64,000 nt of DNA from Metarhizium brunneum (Eukaryota; Ascomycota; Sordariomycetes; Hypocreales; Clavicipitaceae), in the NCBI RefSeq assembly GCF_013426205.1, contig NC_089427.1, positions 1,488,001-1,552,000 on the forward strand, written 5' to 3'. The position numbers and the translations under genes are program-made. Positions 10,325-21,245 of this stretch are shown here, piece by piece (position 1 is the stretch's first letter; each line of letters starts with the position of its first letter). Under the pieces are notes generated by a model. The model had not been told where the DNA came from and ran no database searches. It was given only the letters and a program-made list of their open reading frames with translations.

Positions 10325-12606
10325 TTAGCCGAGGAAGCTCTTGATGAAGGACTGGGTAACGTCCTTCAGCTTAGCCTCAAGCTCCTTGCTGATGGCACCC
10401 TCCTTCTCAATGGTGTTAAGGAGATCAGCCTCGTTTGCCTTGAGGTGAGCAAGATAGTCAGATTCCCACTGGAGGATCTTGGAGACAGGGACGTTATCGA
10501 GGTAGCCGTTGACACCAGCGTAGATGAGAGGAACCATCTCGTTGACAGCCATGGGCGAGTACTGCTTCTGCTTCAGGAGCTCGGTCAACTGTACAAAGTT
10601 AGTTGGCATCTGTAGACGGCTCACTGCAGGACATTATAGTTAAGACTTACGCGCTCACCACGGGCCAGAGTCTGCTTTGTGGCAGCATCCAGATCGGAAC
10701 CGAACTGGGCGAAAGCAGCGACCTCACGGTACTGGGCCAAGAAAAGCTTGAGAGAACCAGCAACTTGCTTCATCGCCTTGAGCTGGGCGGAGGAACCGAC
10801 GCGAGAGACGGAAAGACCAACGTTGATGGCGGGACGGATACCCTTGTAGAACAGCTCAGATTCCAAGAAGATCTGACCGTCGGTAATGGAAATAACGTTG
10901 GTGGGAATGTAGGCAGACACATCACCGCCCTGGGTTTCAATGATAGGCAAGGCAGTCATAGAACCGCCACCGTGGTGATCGTTGAGCTTGGCAGCACGCT
11001 CTAGCAAACGAGAATGGAGGTAGAAAACGTCACCCGGGTAGGCCTCACGACCAGGAGGACGGCGAAGCAGCAAAGACATCTGACGATATGCCACAGCTTG
11101 CTTGGACAAATCATCGTAAATAACCAGTGCATGGCGGCCGTTGTCACGGAAGTGCTCGGCTACTGACGCGCCAGTGAACGGCGCCAAATATTGCAGCTGC
11201 TAGCATCAGCATTGGAGATTCACTTTGACGAACTTGGCCTGGCTACTCACAGGAGCTGCTTCAGAAGCAGTGGCGGCAACGACAATGGAGTACTTCATGG
11301 CGTCGTTCTCCTCGAGGGTCTTGACGAGCTGAGCAACAGTGGATCGCTTCTGACCAACAGCAACGTAGACACAATACAGCTTCTTTTTCTCATCACTACC
11401 GTTGTTCCATCGCTTCTGGTTAAGGATGGTGTCGAGACCGACGGCAGTCTTGCCTGTCTGACGATCACCAATGATCAATTCACGCTGACCACGGCCAATG
11501 GGAACCATGGCATCGACGGACTTGAAACCAGTCTGGACAGGCTCGTTGACAGACTTGCGAGGCAAAATGCCGGGAGCCTTGAGCTGTGCGCGGCGACGCT
11601 CCTTGGTGTTAAGAGGGCCCTTGCCGTCGATAGGGTTACCAAGAGCATCAATAACACGACCAAGCAGCTCAGAGCCGACGGGGACGTCGACCTGAAGAAG
11701 GCGTATTAGTAGTGATAAATATCAAAGAATGACACGTCATTTGCAAACTTACAATGGCACCAGTACGCTTGACAGTCTCGCCCTCCTTGACGAGACGATC
11801 GGAACCGAACAACACAACACCGACCTGACCGGCCTCAAGGTTCATGCACATGCCCTTGACACCAGAGGCGAACCTGGGAGGCAAACGACGTTAGAAGTGG
11901 TCCAGACATAGAAGTCATGTCCCAGAGGCAGGCGAAACGAGGGACAAGAGGGACGCAACGTACTCAACCAGCTCCTCGGCCTGGACGTTGGCAAGACCAT
12001 GGACACGAGCAATACCGTCACTAAAAATTTTCTGTCAGCAAACCCGTGCATGTTTGACGCGCTAGTTCCTCGCCCTCATGGACAATATTCTCATGGAGAA
12101 TGTTCTCATTTCAAGCAATGTTGTGATATATCCGATGGCCCGGAGTTGGCCGTTGTGATGCTAAAGAGCTCCACATACCCGACGGAAAGGACACGGCCAG
12201 TCTCAGCGAGACCCGACTCTTCCTGGACGCCACGGATGCGCTGCTCGAGGATCGAGGAGACCTCAGTTGGTGAAGCCTTGTCGGCGTAGGATCGAGCCTG
12301 CAGACCGGTGAAAGCGGCGGGTGCGGCATTTCGCACCTATAGTAACAAGTTAGCCGAAAGCCCAGCAAACTGCTCAAATCGAGCCAGCACCACCGCCAGC
12401 GCCTCGAAGACCTCAAAAATCGTGGAAAATTTTGTCCGCCCGCCCAATTGAGCTCCTGGTAGGGCTTTCTCGATGGATGCAGACGGTTTTCGATGGCATT
12501 GGCGGTCGGGTCGGGTCTAAGGAGAAGGACTCACCGCGGCGACTCTGCCGGCAGCAGAGACGGCGCCCACGGCACGCGTGGACTGTCGGAGAGCGTTCCG
12601 GAACAT
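10325..12606 (-). CDS. atp1: ATP synthase F1 subunit alpha, mitochondrial
   Basis: This is the nuclear-encoded alpha subunit of mitochondrial F1-ATPase, which forms the alpha3beta3 catalytic hexamer in the matrix. Seven exons on the minus strand are inferred: 12606-12535, 12336-12179, 12020-11964, 11873-11753, 11691-11251, 11196-10651 and 10588-10325. They give 552 aa, the normal length for the family. The N-terminus [20 protein letters not shown] is an Arg/Ser/Ala-rich mitochondrial targeting sequence. Key signatures are present: the Walker A loop GDRQTGKT, the [18 protein letters not shown] segment, [10 protein letters not shown], and the [14 protein letters not shown] signature with its arginine. 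Every intron is GT-AG and its removal keeps the conserved frame, for example across EELVE/FASGVKG and EAAP/LQYLAPF. The first intron, in the presequence, is the longest (198 nt). Confidence 0.97.
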
Positions 12607-13341
12607 ATTAAGGGGGTATGTGAGGATACAGATAAAAGAGGAGCAATTGCAGCAAGGTGCAATTGGGAGAGGGGAGATTGGAGGTCGCGGTGCTGCCTTT
12701 TGCAGGAGAGCAAATGGAGATTTTCGGGAGGACAAGTGATGGAGAGCAGAGTCTGTGAGGGAGTAGGTGGAGCACAGTTGGCTGGGCCAACCAATAAAAG
12801 GCCGGTGCGCGGTTTTGCCTGTAAATTCCGAGGTTGCCTTAACAATGTCCACCTTCCGGGTTCGAGCCTCAGGTATCAGCCACCAGCGGTGCCTGGCAAC
12901 CTGGCTTCAATGTTCCTTGTGACTGGTGCGGCTCGGCTGCGGTTCGGGTTGGATTGGCCAGCCGCCAGACAGTGGTCTCAAACTGGTATTGAACCAGATG
13001 TGGTCAATCAATTGATACCTACTTAAGTACCTTACCTAGCTAGGTCCCAGCTACTTAAGTAGCTATCGCGCATAGGTAACTTAAATATATTCATCCACAG
13101 GCTGTCAATAGCTGAGCTGAGAGCGCCGTGGTATCGAGAATAAGAGGAGGTGGAGGTTCTTCCTCAACAGCCGCTTTCGTTGTTCCAGCCCGGAACAATG
13201 CCAGGCACATGTTTGCGTCTGGTAGGCTTGACCAGCGACAATGGCAGAAGAATATAACACTTTTTGCCTCCCACTGCATATTGCGAACCCAAGGTGACAA
13301 GCCCATCATACCATCATTCACGTCATTACAACACCCATCCA
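12607..13341. promoter_or_regulatory. Spacer upstream of atp1
   Basis: This 735-bp spacer runs from the atp1 start to the 3' end of the next minus-strand gene, so it must hold the atp1 promoter and 5' UTR. On the minus strand the 200 bp before the start is C/T-rich (for example near 12620-12720), a common leader type in highly expressed fungal genes. Palindromic TACTTAAGTA-like and ACCTAGCTAGGT words occur at about 13018-13070. No coding sequence is seen. Confidence 0.5.
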
Positions 13342-14016
13342 TCACGCCGCGGCGCCAGCATTGATGCTCGCCTGAATCTCCTTCTGGTAATGCCTTATAA
13401 ACGACGTTACCGCCATGATCGCAAATACATTGCCCAGCTCGCCCGTGGCGCCACTGTTTGTAAATTTGAAAGCTGCTCCCTTGTTCACAGTCCATCTGAG
13501 CTTTGTCCAGCTCCATACGGCCACAACCTCATCGCCATGATTCAGGCGGACCAGCTTCCATCCACGAGACATTGCACCAAGCTCCTTGACTTCTTCGGTC
13601 TTGCTGCTTCGCCATTCAAATTTCTCGGGATACCCACTCTCGCCCACTGCCACGGCAAAGGTATAAGCAAAGTTCATGCCGTTGCGGCGACACCGGATTT
13701 CTTCTTTGATGAGCCCCTGACCGGGTTCCTTGGGCGGCAGTCGGACTTCATCAAACGTCCCCATTTTGTTCCCATACTTGACCGCAGCCAGGGGCTCCGA
13801 ATCGGTGTCCGGGCCGTTGTACAATATCAAGTCGCCGTACCATCCTCCCGGAAGAGATATAATGTTGGAGGGTTCGTTCTTGTGCTCGCCAATGACGAAT
13901 TTCAATCCGTGGCGCATGGACTCGTAGTAGAGGTTGAAGGACTTGTTGAAGTTGGTCTTGCCCAACGACGAGGTGAGCAACCGACCCTCAATTTGCTTGG
14001 ATTCGGCAGAGCCCAT
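13342..14016 (-). CDS. Conserved fungal protein of unknown function
   Basis: A single-exon frame encodes 224 aa starting MGSAESKQIEGRLLTSS and ending INAGAAA. The composition is that of a normal globular protein: alternating short hydrophobic strands (LKFVIGEH, GDLILYNG, WKLVRLNHGDEVVAVWSW) suggest a beta-rich fold, followed by a C-terminal helix (VFAIMAVTSFIRHYQKEI). No signal peptide or clear membrane span is present. The layout loosely recalls small beta-barrel proteins related to the tubby-C/LURP/scramblase fold (a YEKFEWR-like strand, then GWKLVRL), but I do not recognise the family well enough to assign it. The frame is open along its full length, with a stop just past the alanine tail. 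I am fairly sure it is a real gene. Confidence 0.75.
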   Translation of the reverse strand: MGSAESKQIEGRLLTSSLGKTNFNKSFNLYYESMRHGLKFVIGEHKNEPSNIISLPGGWYGDLILYNGPDTDSEPLAAVKYGNKMGTFDEVRLPPKEPGQGLIKEEIRCRRNGMNFAYTFAVAVGESGYPEKFEWRSSKTEEVKELGAMSRGWKLVRLNHGDEVVAVWSWTKLRWTVNKGAAFKFTNSGATGELGNVFAIMAVTSFIRHYQKEIQASINAGAAA

Positions 14017-14770
14017 TGTGATGTGTATATCCGCGAGCTATTTTGACCTCGAATATGTAATGTACTTGACACTTGATGAGCTGGACGCAAAAGATCAGGT
14101 GGTCAGAGCTAGATTTCCGAGTGCTGCAATAGTGTTGCGTTGTAGATGAAGACATGTCAGATAGGGCCACTGATGACAGGAGCAACACACAGTCTTTATG
14201 TTCAACGCCAGGTCGACGTCCATGAGCTTATCGATGATGATTAAATCTCACTATTCATCAGATTGCCCTGCGCCATGGCCCAGTGTGAGCATTTGGCTCA
14301 GCCCCTTCTCCACCCAGCGCTGTGGACTTCCGTTTTGGGCCGAACTGAAGACAAATCGTAACATTGTAAGCTGTGAGGATAATCATGTTACTGCCAAGCC
14401 ACCATAGCTTACAGGTACATGACTTGATGAGCCCATAGAACAAGTACGATACAGGGTGTGGCATGCACAGCTTACTTATCTTGGCAGGAGCAGTGCTCGT
14501 AGCAATGCTGGTACACCAGTCTGGAGGCACGCGAATAGCAAGGAAATTCTTCATTATGGAGGTAGACGTCACATTCCGAGACAGGTCATTATAGAAGCCG
14601 GCATGGGCGCCGGTCGGTCTCTAGGGCCGTAAGCTCGACTCTATTCGTCGAGCAGATGCAACAAAGACAACAGCAAATACATTGACCGCACCGTCCCTTT
14701 TTGTTTCCCTGAAACGTTCGCCATGACATCCATAAAGACAAAATACCCTCATGCCCCAGTGGCCCAGAAT
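14017..14770. other. Spacer with no visible gene
   Basis: This is the 754-bp spacer between the start of the unknown protein gene and the 3' end of the ribosomal L11 gene, both on the minus strand. It must contain the promoter of the former and the 3' UTR of the latter. Minus-strand frames at 14258-14572 and 14589-14807 show no recognisable protein character. Confidence 0.5.
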
Positions 14771-15432
14771 TTATCGGACAATGCCGTCGAATCTCTGCTT
14801 GAACCACTTGACAGTCTCCTCGCGCTTGATGCGGTGGCTGGCGCCAATTCTGCTCTTCATGCGGCGGCGGCGAGTGACACGCTCACCGGGGCGGGTCATG
14901 CAGCAGTAGAAATCCATACCATAGATACCGATGGAAGGGTCGTACTTGATGCCGAGATCGATGTGCTCGCTGATACCGAAGCCGAAGTTGCCAGTCTCGG
15001 AGAAGTTGCGCTTGCGCAGCTCGTACTCCTTGACCTTGAGGCCACGCTCGAGAATTTCCTCAGCCTGCCATTTCATGTTAGATTGCTCAAGTGACTTGGC
15101 GCCTCGGTGCTAAATGCGAAAATTGTGTACCTTGGGGCCACGGACGGTGACGTGGACAGAGATCTTTTCGTTACGTCGAATACCAAAAGTACGGACGGTA
15201 TAACGGGCCTTGCCTGTGGTAAAAACCCGTTAGGCGACGCAAGATTCAATTTCAAGATTAGTTGGCTGCGAGGTGATTTTTACATACTGTAGACCGGGGT
15301 CTGACCAGACAACTGCTCAAGCACCTTGGCGGCACGGGTCAGTCTGTCACCAGACTCGCCGACAGAGATATTCAGAACGAGCTTCTGAATCTTGAGCTCC
15401 CGCATGGGGTTGTTAGCCTTCTCGGACGCCAT
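14771..15432 (-). CDS. rpl11: 60S ribosomal protein L11 (uL5)
   Basis: Ribosomal protein uL5 of the cytosolic large subunit binds 5S rRNA in the central protuberance. Three exons on the minus strand (15432-15288, 15213-15131 and 15064-14771) encode 173 aa, the usual eukaryotic length. The sequence reads [13 protein letters not shown] at the start. Family blocks follow in order: [88 protein letters not shown], and the C-terminal [15 protein letters not shown]. Introns of 74 and 66 nt are GT-AG and interrupt VYS/KAR and GPK/AEE. A bacterial or mitochondrial uL5 is excluded by the eukaryote-specific N- and C-termini. The start lies 380 bp from the divergent SmB gene. Confidence 0.97.
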
Positions 15433-15812
15433 TGTTGCGGTTGTTGTCGACGGGTATCGTTGCTTCGTCAAAGTTCGTGAGATGGCGAATGGGCGGGTCA
15501 CGAATTTTTGTGAGTCCCAGGAAATTTCGAGGGTTTGGCTGCCCTCAAGCGAGGCGACTGTGAAAAGTGGGGGTCGTTCTTCTGAATACAGTTTAGCGCA
15601 AAACGGTACTTTGGGCTTGTACCCCGGCCTGGTCTTGCAGCTTTCTCTGGTGAGGCTCCGCAAAATTTGGAGGTCCAACACCATTCTCACCTCCCAGCAC
15701 ACGCCAGGCAGTGAGTTGCAGTCATCGCGGTCGCGTAAGAGCTCCGCGCACGGCATCCAATTTTTTGAAACACTGAGAAGCTGTATTCGCAAGCTCTCAA
15801 TCAACCGTCAAG
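15433..15812. promoter_or_regulatory. Divergent promoter rpl11 / smb1
   Basis: The 380 bp between the two opposed start codons must serve a ribosomal protein gene (minus) and a core splicing gene (plus). No strict TATA box is obvious. The region can be read as open frame in places (for example 15433-15804 minus), but this is not conserved-looking coding sequence. Coupled expression is an inference from geometry only. Confidence 0.6.
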
Positions 15813-16782
15813 ATGTCGAACAAACAAGGAAAGATGGTATGCTCCCCGCCGTCAAACGAACCCCTCTACCGCTACCAGTCGGTGTGGTCATCATACTAAC
15901 AGTTGGATATCGAATTAGGCCGGTTACGTATGCGTCCCTCTCCTGATGCCCCTGATGTCAACTTCTACTCAGGATCTACTCAACGACCAAATGGTGCTGA
16001 CTTACCATGTCTAGATCAACTGGCGAATGCGCGTCATTCTGAACGACGGCCGTGCAATGACCGGCCAGATGCTTGCATTTGACAAGGTTTGCGAAGCTCA
16101 TTCGACCTTTTACAGGGAAAAAAGCCATTGGTCTAATAGTTCGATAGCACATGAACCTAGTCCTCGCCGATACCGAAGAATTCCGACGCGTAAAAAGAAA
16201 GGCCAGCAAGCCGTCCGCACCCGGGTCATCATCCCAGGTCGTCGAGACTGAAGAAAAGAGGACTCTTGGTCTAACCATTGTTCGCGGCGCCCACATCGTC
16301 TCCCTTTCCGTCGAGTCTCCTCCCCCGGCCGATCCCAGTGCTAGACTTGGAAAGAGTGCTCCCGGCGGTATTCCATCAACCCTCACAGCTGGACCTGGAG
16401 TCGCCAAACCCGCTGGTCGTGGTGCCCCCCCTCCATCCTTGGCTGTAAGAATTTCCCAACTGCCGCTGTATTTCCCGGTATACTAATTATTCTTTTTTCA
16501 TAGGGCCCCGCCGCTGGAGTTGGTGGCGGCGCTCCGCCTCCAGGCTTCCCCGGTTTCCCAGGAGCTCCTGGCTTTCCTGGTGCCGGACGAGGTGGTAAGT
16601 TCAATCACGCCGATCAAAGATGTCAACGACGGACTAACTGGCCTCAAGCTCCTCCCCCAGGTTTCCCTGGAGGTTTCCCTCCCCCTCCTGGAGGATTCCC
16701 CGGAAATGCACAGTTCCCTCCCCCAGGGTTTAACCCACCGGGCGGTGGCCCTCCTGGATTCAACCCACCCCCACGACGATAG
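15813..16782 (+). CDS. smb1: Small nuclear ribonucleoprotein SmB/B'
   Basis: SmB is one of the seven Sm proteins forming the ring on spliceosomal U1, U2, U4 and U5 snRNAs in the nucleus. Six exons are inferred: 15813-15836, 15919-15927, 16015-16086, 16148-16444, 16504-16594 and 16661-16782, giving 204 aa. The Sm1 motif ([32 protein letters not shown]) and the Sm2 motif (LGLTIVRGAHIVSLSVE) are intact. They are followed by a Gly/Pro tail with repeated GFPG and PPPGF units, as in SmB of other eukaryotes. Exon 2 is only 9 nt (GCCGGTTAC, encoding AGY). It lies between a TTAG acceptor and a GTATGC donor, and including it gives KQGKM-AGY-INWRM, the sequence expected for the family. All introns are GT-AG. 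The protein ends in NPPPRR. Confidence 0.95.
15919..15927 (+). other. smb1: 9-nt micro-exon of smb1
   Basis: The nine bases GCCGGTTAC (Ala-Gly-Tyr) are flanked by an acceptor (CGAATTAG) and a donor (GTATGCGT). Skipping it would join KM directly to INWRM without changing frame. Including it supplies the conserved glycine-tyrosine before the Sm1 motif. Confidence 0.8.
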
Positions 16783-17361
16783 AAGAACGTTCTTGGCGCT
16801 TGACGGTTTGGGATTTTATCACTTTTCAAAACAAATTACGACGCTTTCGTCTATGGCGAAGATACGGCTATGGTGTAGACCAGGAAAGCCTGTGGTTGCA
16901 GGAATATGACAAGTTTTTTTTTTTTGAAATGAGGATCGTACGATATCAAAAATGTATGTGACATCTCATGGCATCATTGGATTTCTTGACGTCTCTGTTG
17001 ACACCGTGAATTAAGAATACCTGGTCAAAAAAGAATGGCCTTGAATAATCACCATGTAATGTGTGGCCGTGTCAGGCTGATGAGCGAGTTATGCGATGTA
17101 CGGGCTGCTCAGCACCAGGCATGTCATTCTCCATGTTCAACGTTAATGGCTACTCGGCTGAAGCAAGCCTCATAATTCTGTTCCAAATAGGCCATGAGCA
17201 AACACCTCTTCTAGTGTATGATCCTTGGTAAAAAGTTACGTGATATAATTATTGAGGTGCTACGTATATTGTATTGCTATACAGCAGGTGTATCATTAAC
17301 GAATCCGCCGCTATCAAGACCCTTCCAAACCCAAGCAACCCATCGCTTCTGTACAGGTAAC
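16783..17361. other. Convergent 3' spacer
   Basis: This 579-bp spacer separates the 3' ends of smb1 (plus) and the J-protein gene (minus). It contains a T run at about 16915-16925 and AT-rich sequence, as expected for 3' UTRs. No gene seen. Confidence 0.5.
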
Positions 17362-18285
17362 TTATATCCCAGCAACATGGCTAAATACCCTCGTAGCAAG
17401 CTGGCCAAGCAGCCTCGCCCTGTCGTCCTGCGGAAGCGCCTAAACCAACAAGGATGAATCAGCACATCTCACCGTCCAAGCAGGCCCTGGAATGCCGTCA
17501 AGGGCAAGAGCAAGCTTACCGAATACACCTCATAGACACTCTTCCCCTTGGCGTCCCTCACCGCCCCAAGCCTGTTCCCCGCCACCGCACCGGCCAACAT
17601 ACCCGGGAAGTTGGCGATGATGAAGCCCAACGCACCGCCGCTCAGGCCCCCAACCAGACTCCAGAACTTGCTCGTCGGCGCATTCGACCCGTCCTCCGCC
17701 ATGCCCTCCTCCCGCATCATCTCCTCGAAGACGTCGCTGAACTGGGCATCTTCGGTCCGCTCCCGCCCGGCGTTGTCGGCGGCCCCGGCGGCACGACTGT
17801 TGAAGAAGTTCCACGCCCACGAGTACGCGCCCTGGGCGGCGGCGCCCGGCTGCTGTGGAATCTCCTCGTCGGCTTCCTCGAAGGGGTCCGCCTCCGGGGC
17901 CGAGGGGCCGAAGAGCCTGCGCTGGGCGTCGTAGTCTCTGCGGCGGGTGGCGTCGGAGAGGGTGTAGTAGGCGTCGTTGACGAGTTGGAACTTGCGGGTG
18001 CGGGCGTCGCGCTCCGGGGAATCGGCTGCGACACGGTCCGGGTGAGTTTTCAACGCGGCGCTGAGGAGCAGATTGTTAGTTGGGGTGTCGTTGCTTTTTG
18101 CAAAGCGATTCGGGTCGTGGGGGGGCTTGGGAAGACGTGCCGCTTGTAGGCGTTGCGTATTTCTTGCGTCGTAGCCTTTTCTGTGACTTCTAGAATCGCA
18201 TCTTGGATGGCTGTTAGACGGGGCTGTGTGAGTGGCGTCGGTGGTTATAGACGTTACAGTAATTTGGCGGCGGTCCTCTAGACAT
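17362..18285 (-). CDS. J-domain (DnaJ-like) co-chaperone
   Basis: The protein (about 235 aa) starts MSRGPPPNYYAILEV and carries an N-terminal J domain, which stimulates the ATPase of Hsp70 partners through an HPD tripeptide; HPD is present in ALKTHPDRV. Exons on the minus strand are 18285-18258, 18201-18141, 18060-17520 and 17439-17362. Intron 1 (56 nt) splits NY/YAILEV. Intron 2 (80 nt) only gives the J-domain sequence AYKR-AALKTHPDRV if its donor is GC (CG|GCACGT) and its acceptor CTCAG, with a CTAAC branch sequence 10-15 nt upstream. Intron 3 (80 nt) joins VYEVYS to ALPQDDRARLLGQL. After the J domain comes an acidic linker (EADPFEEADEEIPQQ) and a Gly-rich hydrophobic stretch (LVGGLSGGALGFIIANFPGM, then LAGAVAGNRLGAV) that could associate with or insert into membrane. 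The Hsp70 partner and location are unknown. Confidence 0.85.
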
Positions 18286-18636
18286 TGTTGTCTACTGGTA
18301 TGGGACTTGAGGGATTCGTTTCGAATTGTTGCCAGATAAATCAAGTTCAGTTTGATCAGTGTATTGTGAGAGATGGGTGAACGTGGTTCACTATTGGCAT
18401 GTGCCTGGAGGTCGCCAACGTCATCGTGGCGGATCCTGGATTGCCCCACGTTAGTTAGGCGTTGAGCTTGACCATGATCAGTCACTTGACGCCGTTGAAC
18501 GCTCTTTGCTAGCAGCCCAGGACCTACTTATCTAGGTAGGTAGGGAGGTAGGTAGTTTCTGGCATCTAGATCTGAAATACACGACTTTTTTTTAAGAAAA
18601 AAAAATCCATGGCTCTCGAACGTCCAATAAGATGGC
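18286..18636. other. Spacer with TAGG repeat
   Basis: This 351-bp spacer holds the J-protein promoter and the 3' flank of the Clr5 gene. It contains an imperfect (TAGG)n/(CCTA)n tract at about 18521-18557 and an A/T homopolymer patch at 18585-18605. No gene seen. Confidence 0.5.
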
Positions 18637-20186
18637 TCAAGTACACTCGACTTCCCCTTGACTGAGATACTGTTCTGCTCTTGATATCGCGTCATCCACA
18701 ATCTGGCTCGCAGCGCCACCTCTTCCCGTCCTCTGGTAGTACCCAGCAAGCACCCACATGTCTCGTATCACCCGCAAGTCGGAGCCCGTTCCGTGGGCAG
18801 CCTCTCTCTTCTCGACTGCATATCTGAGATTCTCTTCCGCCCGGACCCAATCTTGTTCATGTTCCTGCAGTCTGGCCAGCATCTTGCGGGCATATGCATG
18901 GAACCTGGCATCGGACCGGCTTGCTTCGTTATTCAATGATGTTTGGTTTAGCAAATTGACCGCGAGTTCTTCTGCTTTTTGTCTATCGCCGAGATCCATC
19001 TGAGTGTACTCCAACATGAGCGCCATGATTCGCAATCTATCCAACTTGGACACTCGGGGATCAACGTCGGCGAGTTGGTGTAGGCCTGCCAGCGCCGCCA
19101 CCATCGTCTCTCCCCTCTTTGCCAGCTCACAGTCCCTGCGAAGACTTGTTCTGCCATCCCATATCAGTTGCTCGTAGAGCCAGAGATGTGTTGGCGCCGG
19201 AGAGCCAATGTGGTCGCTGAGAATGTCCACATTTTGTAGCCAGGCTGACCGCAAGAGATGGCATACCCGCTCCCTTCCCAGCCGGGTCTGATAGTCGCAC
19301 TTTGTGAGCTCCTGGAGGATTTTCACCAGAGGGTGCTCTTGTGGAAGACGCCTTGTTGAGAGTTCTCTCGCATGTGTGAGAAACATGCCCAGAAGTTGAA
19401 TATGACCCCTGTCTACCATGTCGTACACCGTATCCAGTATATGCCATACAAGGTCTGGATGATCTGCTGTGAGGACAAACTCGAGACTGTAGAATGCCCT
19501 CCTCGCCGCCATGCCGGCCAGCTGGCCTTTTCCGTGATGCCACAGGTCGAATACCAGCTCAAATGTACGATACATGGTCCGGCTATCCTGAATGGGGGGC
19601 TGGTTCGGATTCGCAAGATACCGCACCATAGGATCCAGTGCAACACCTCTGGATTCCAGTTTACATAAGCTCCAGGAGCGGACACTGTCGAGGACCAACT
19701 CGAGACCTGCATAAGGGCCAAGCTTGGTGGTACGTGCAATAGTCGTGCAAGCCGGCTGCTGCAGCATGCGATCTGGCGTTTGACGTAGCACCTCGGCACC
19801 CGATTTGCTCGAGCCGGCATTGTCTGACGCTGATGCCGCGGTGGAGGCCACGGCGTTTTCTGAGGTTGTGCGGTACGCTCTTTTGCGCAAGTTCCACTTC
19901 TTCAACCGCTTTTTATACATTTGCTCTCTTGATTCGAGTTAGTGGCGAGCCGTGTAGTACGTGACCCAAGACTTTTTGTTACTTACGTCGCCGCAAACCC
20001 ATACTTGGACGTCATGATGGTCATGGTATCAACCAGCCTTCGGTTTTCACCAATGTAGAGATGCTCAATGACCCCCCGCTGGGCTTCCCATTCTCGCTCT
20101 GTGTGCTCTTTGGGATTGACTTTACCTGCGCCTAGTGGCAACTCTCCAAATGGCCTGGGGGCCAGCTTGGGTAGTTGTGATGACAT
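18637..20186 (-). CDS. Clr5-domain protein
   Basis: Two exons (20186-19987 and 19927-18637) encode about 496 aa. Residues around 30-85 form a Clr5 domain: EREWEAQRGVIEHLYIGENR, then a tract ending MTSKYGFAATEQMYKKRLKKW. It continues NLRKRAYRT, and the 59-nt intron falls inside it at AAT/EQM. Removing the intron restores the TEQMYKKRLKKWN core, which supports the model. Clr5 domains occur at the N-terminus of many filamentous fungal proteins and take their name from a fission yeast silencing factor; the biochemical role is not well established. The rest is helical with TPR-like character (AEELAVNLLNQ, then RFHAYARKMLARLQEHEQDW and AEENLRYAVEKREAAHG). This suggests protein-interaction repeats in the C-terminal third. 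No nuclease or kinase motifs are visible. A regulatory or nuclear role is plausible but inferred. Confidence 0.82.
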
Positions 20187-21245
20187 GGTGGCCGACGGTG
20201 CGATGGGATCTGGATGATGGGGACCGTAGCCAGGCGACCCAGCATCAGAACGAGCTGCGCCACTTGAGATGCAGACCTCGAGCCAGTTTCGAAGACTTCA
20301 AAATTCATGGTAGCCTGGTTGGGGTGAGCCAACAAGTTCATGTGTGGTTGACAAAGGCGATGCCTACTTCTGTCGTGAAGGCTAGTGCTGCCCGAGCACA
20401 TCGATATTGGACCTTCATGTTGCCTGCAGCCACGGAACCATTCTGGCCAATAGCGGGTCTAGAATCTGAAATGTGCGCGGGCCGAGGCCGGCGTCTATGT
20501 TATGCCAGGCTCTTCATTTAGTTTTTCTTGTACGACGCCCACAAACCAAAATCACTTGCCGGGTTGCACTATATTTCATAAAGGTGAAACATCAGATTCT
20601 AGACAAGGTGGAATCTACTCCATCTACTCTGTAGCATGTTTCAAAGAACAATCAAGACGAGTACAAGCCGTCTTCCACAACACCTACCCTGTACGGGTGG
20701 ACCCGCTGACTCAGCAACCCTTCACGCAACCCAGCCCATAAAATTTCGTCGCACCGCGGACCATGGCCTTTCTTCTTTTTCTCTTTTCTTCTTCGTGCGG
20801 CAGGCATGATATGAAATTCTACCCCGTGTTGCTCGAGTCCTCTACCATGGATAAATCGCAGCGTCAATCATGCCCAAGATAAATTATAATTGCAGGCCGG
20901 CTTCTTTGCTATTGGTGCAGGTGCTTCTACCACTTGGATCGCAACATGGAGGCTGGACATACTTTCCCCCCGAGTCTTGATCGGTGACAAGAGAGGTCAG
21001 GAGATTGCGGTCCTCGGAACGCGTCGCCTACGTAAAAGCAACCCCACGGACTGGATATAGGTCAGGATGTGGGATGCTTATTGAATTGCCTCGCTTTTTT
21101 TTTTCTATCCGTGACCGTAACTCCGCCTTGTAACAATGCGCTCCTTGGCTGCCCACGTTGGCGTTGCTTGGCTTCATCTCATCCTGTAACATCCTCAATT
21201 GAAACCCAATGTGTGTGCGTGCGTGCGCACACTGGAGGGTGCTTT
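20187..21245. other. Spacer with no visible gene
   Basis: This 1.06-kb spacer contains the promoter of the Clr5 gene and the 3' UTR of the thioredoxin-PITH gene. Short frames on both strands (for example 20135-20521 plus) show no family resemblance. A T run lies near 21096-21105 and a GTGTGCGTGCGTGCGC run near 21210-21225. Confidence 0.5.

Noticed and set aside
12855..12870. GGGTTCGAGCC word resembling a tRNA B box
   Set aside because: No matching A box, acceptor stem or anticodon arm in the preceding 60-70 bases.
16015..16086. Model of smb1 without the micro-exon
   Set aside because: It would keep the frame but lose the Ala-Gly-Tyr expected before the Sm1 motif, although perfect donor and acceptor sites flank the nine bases.
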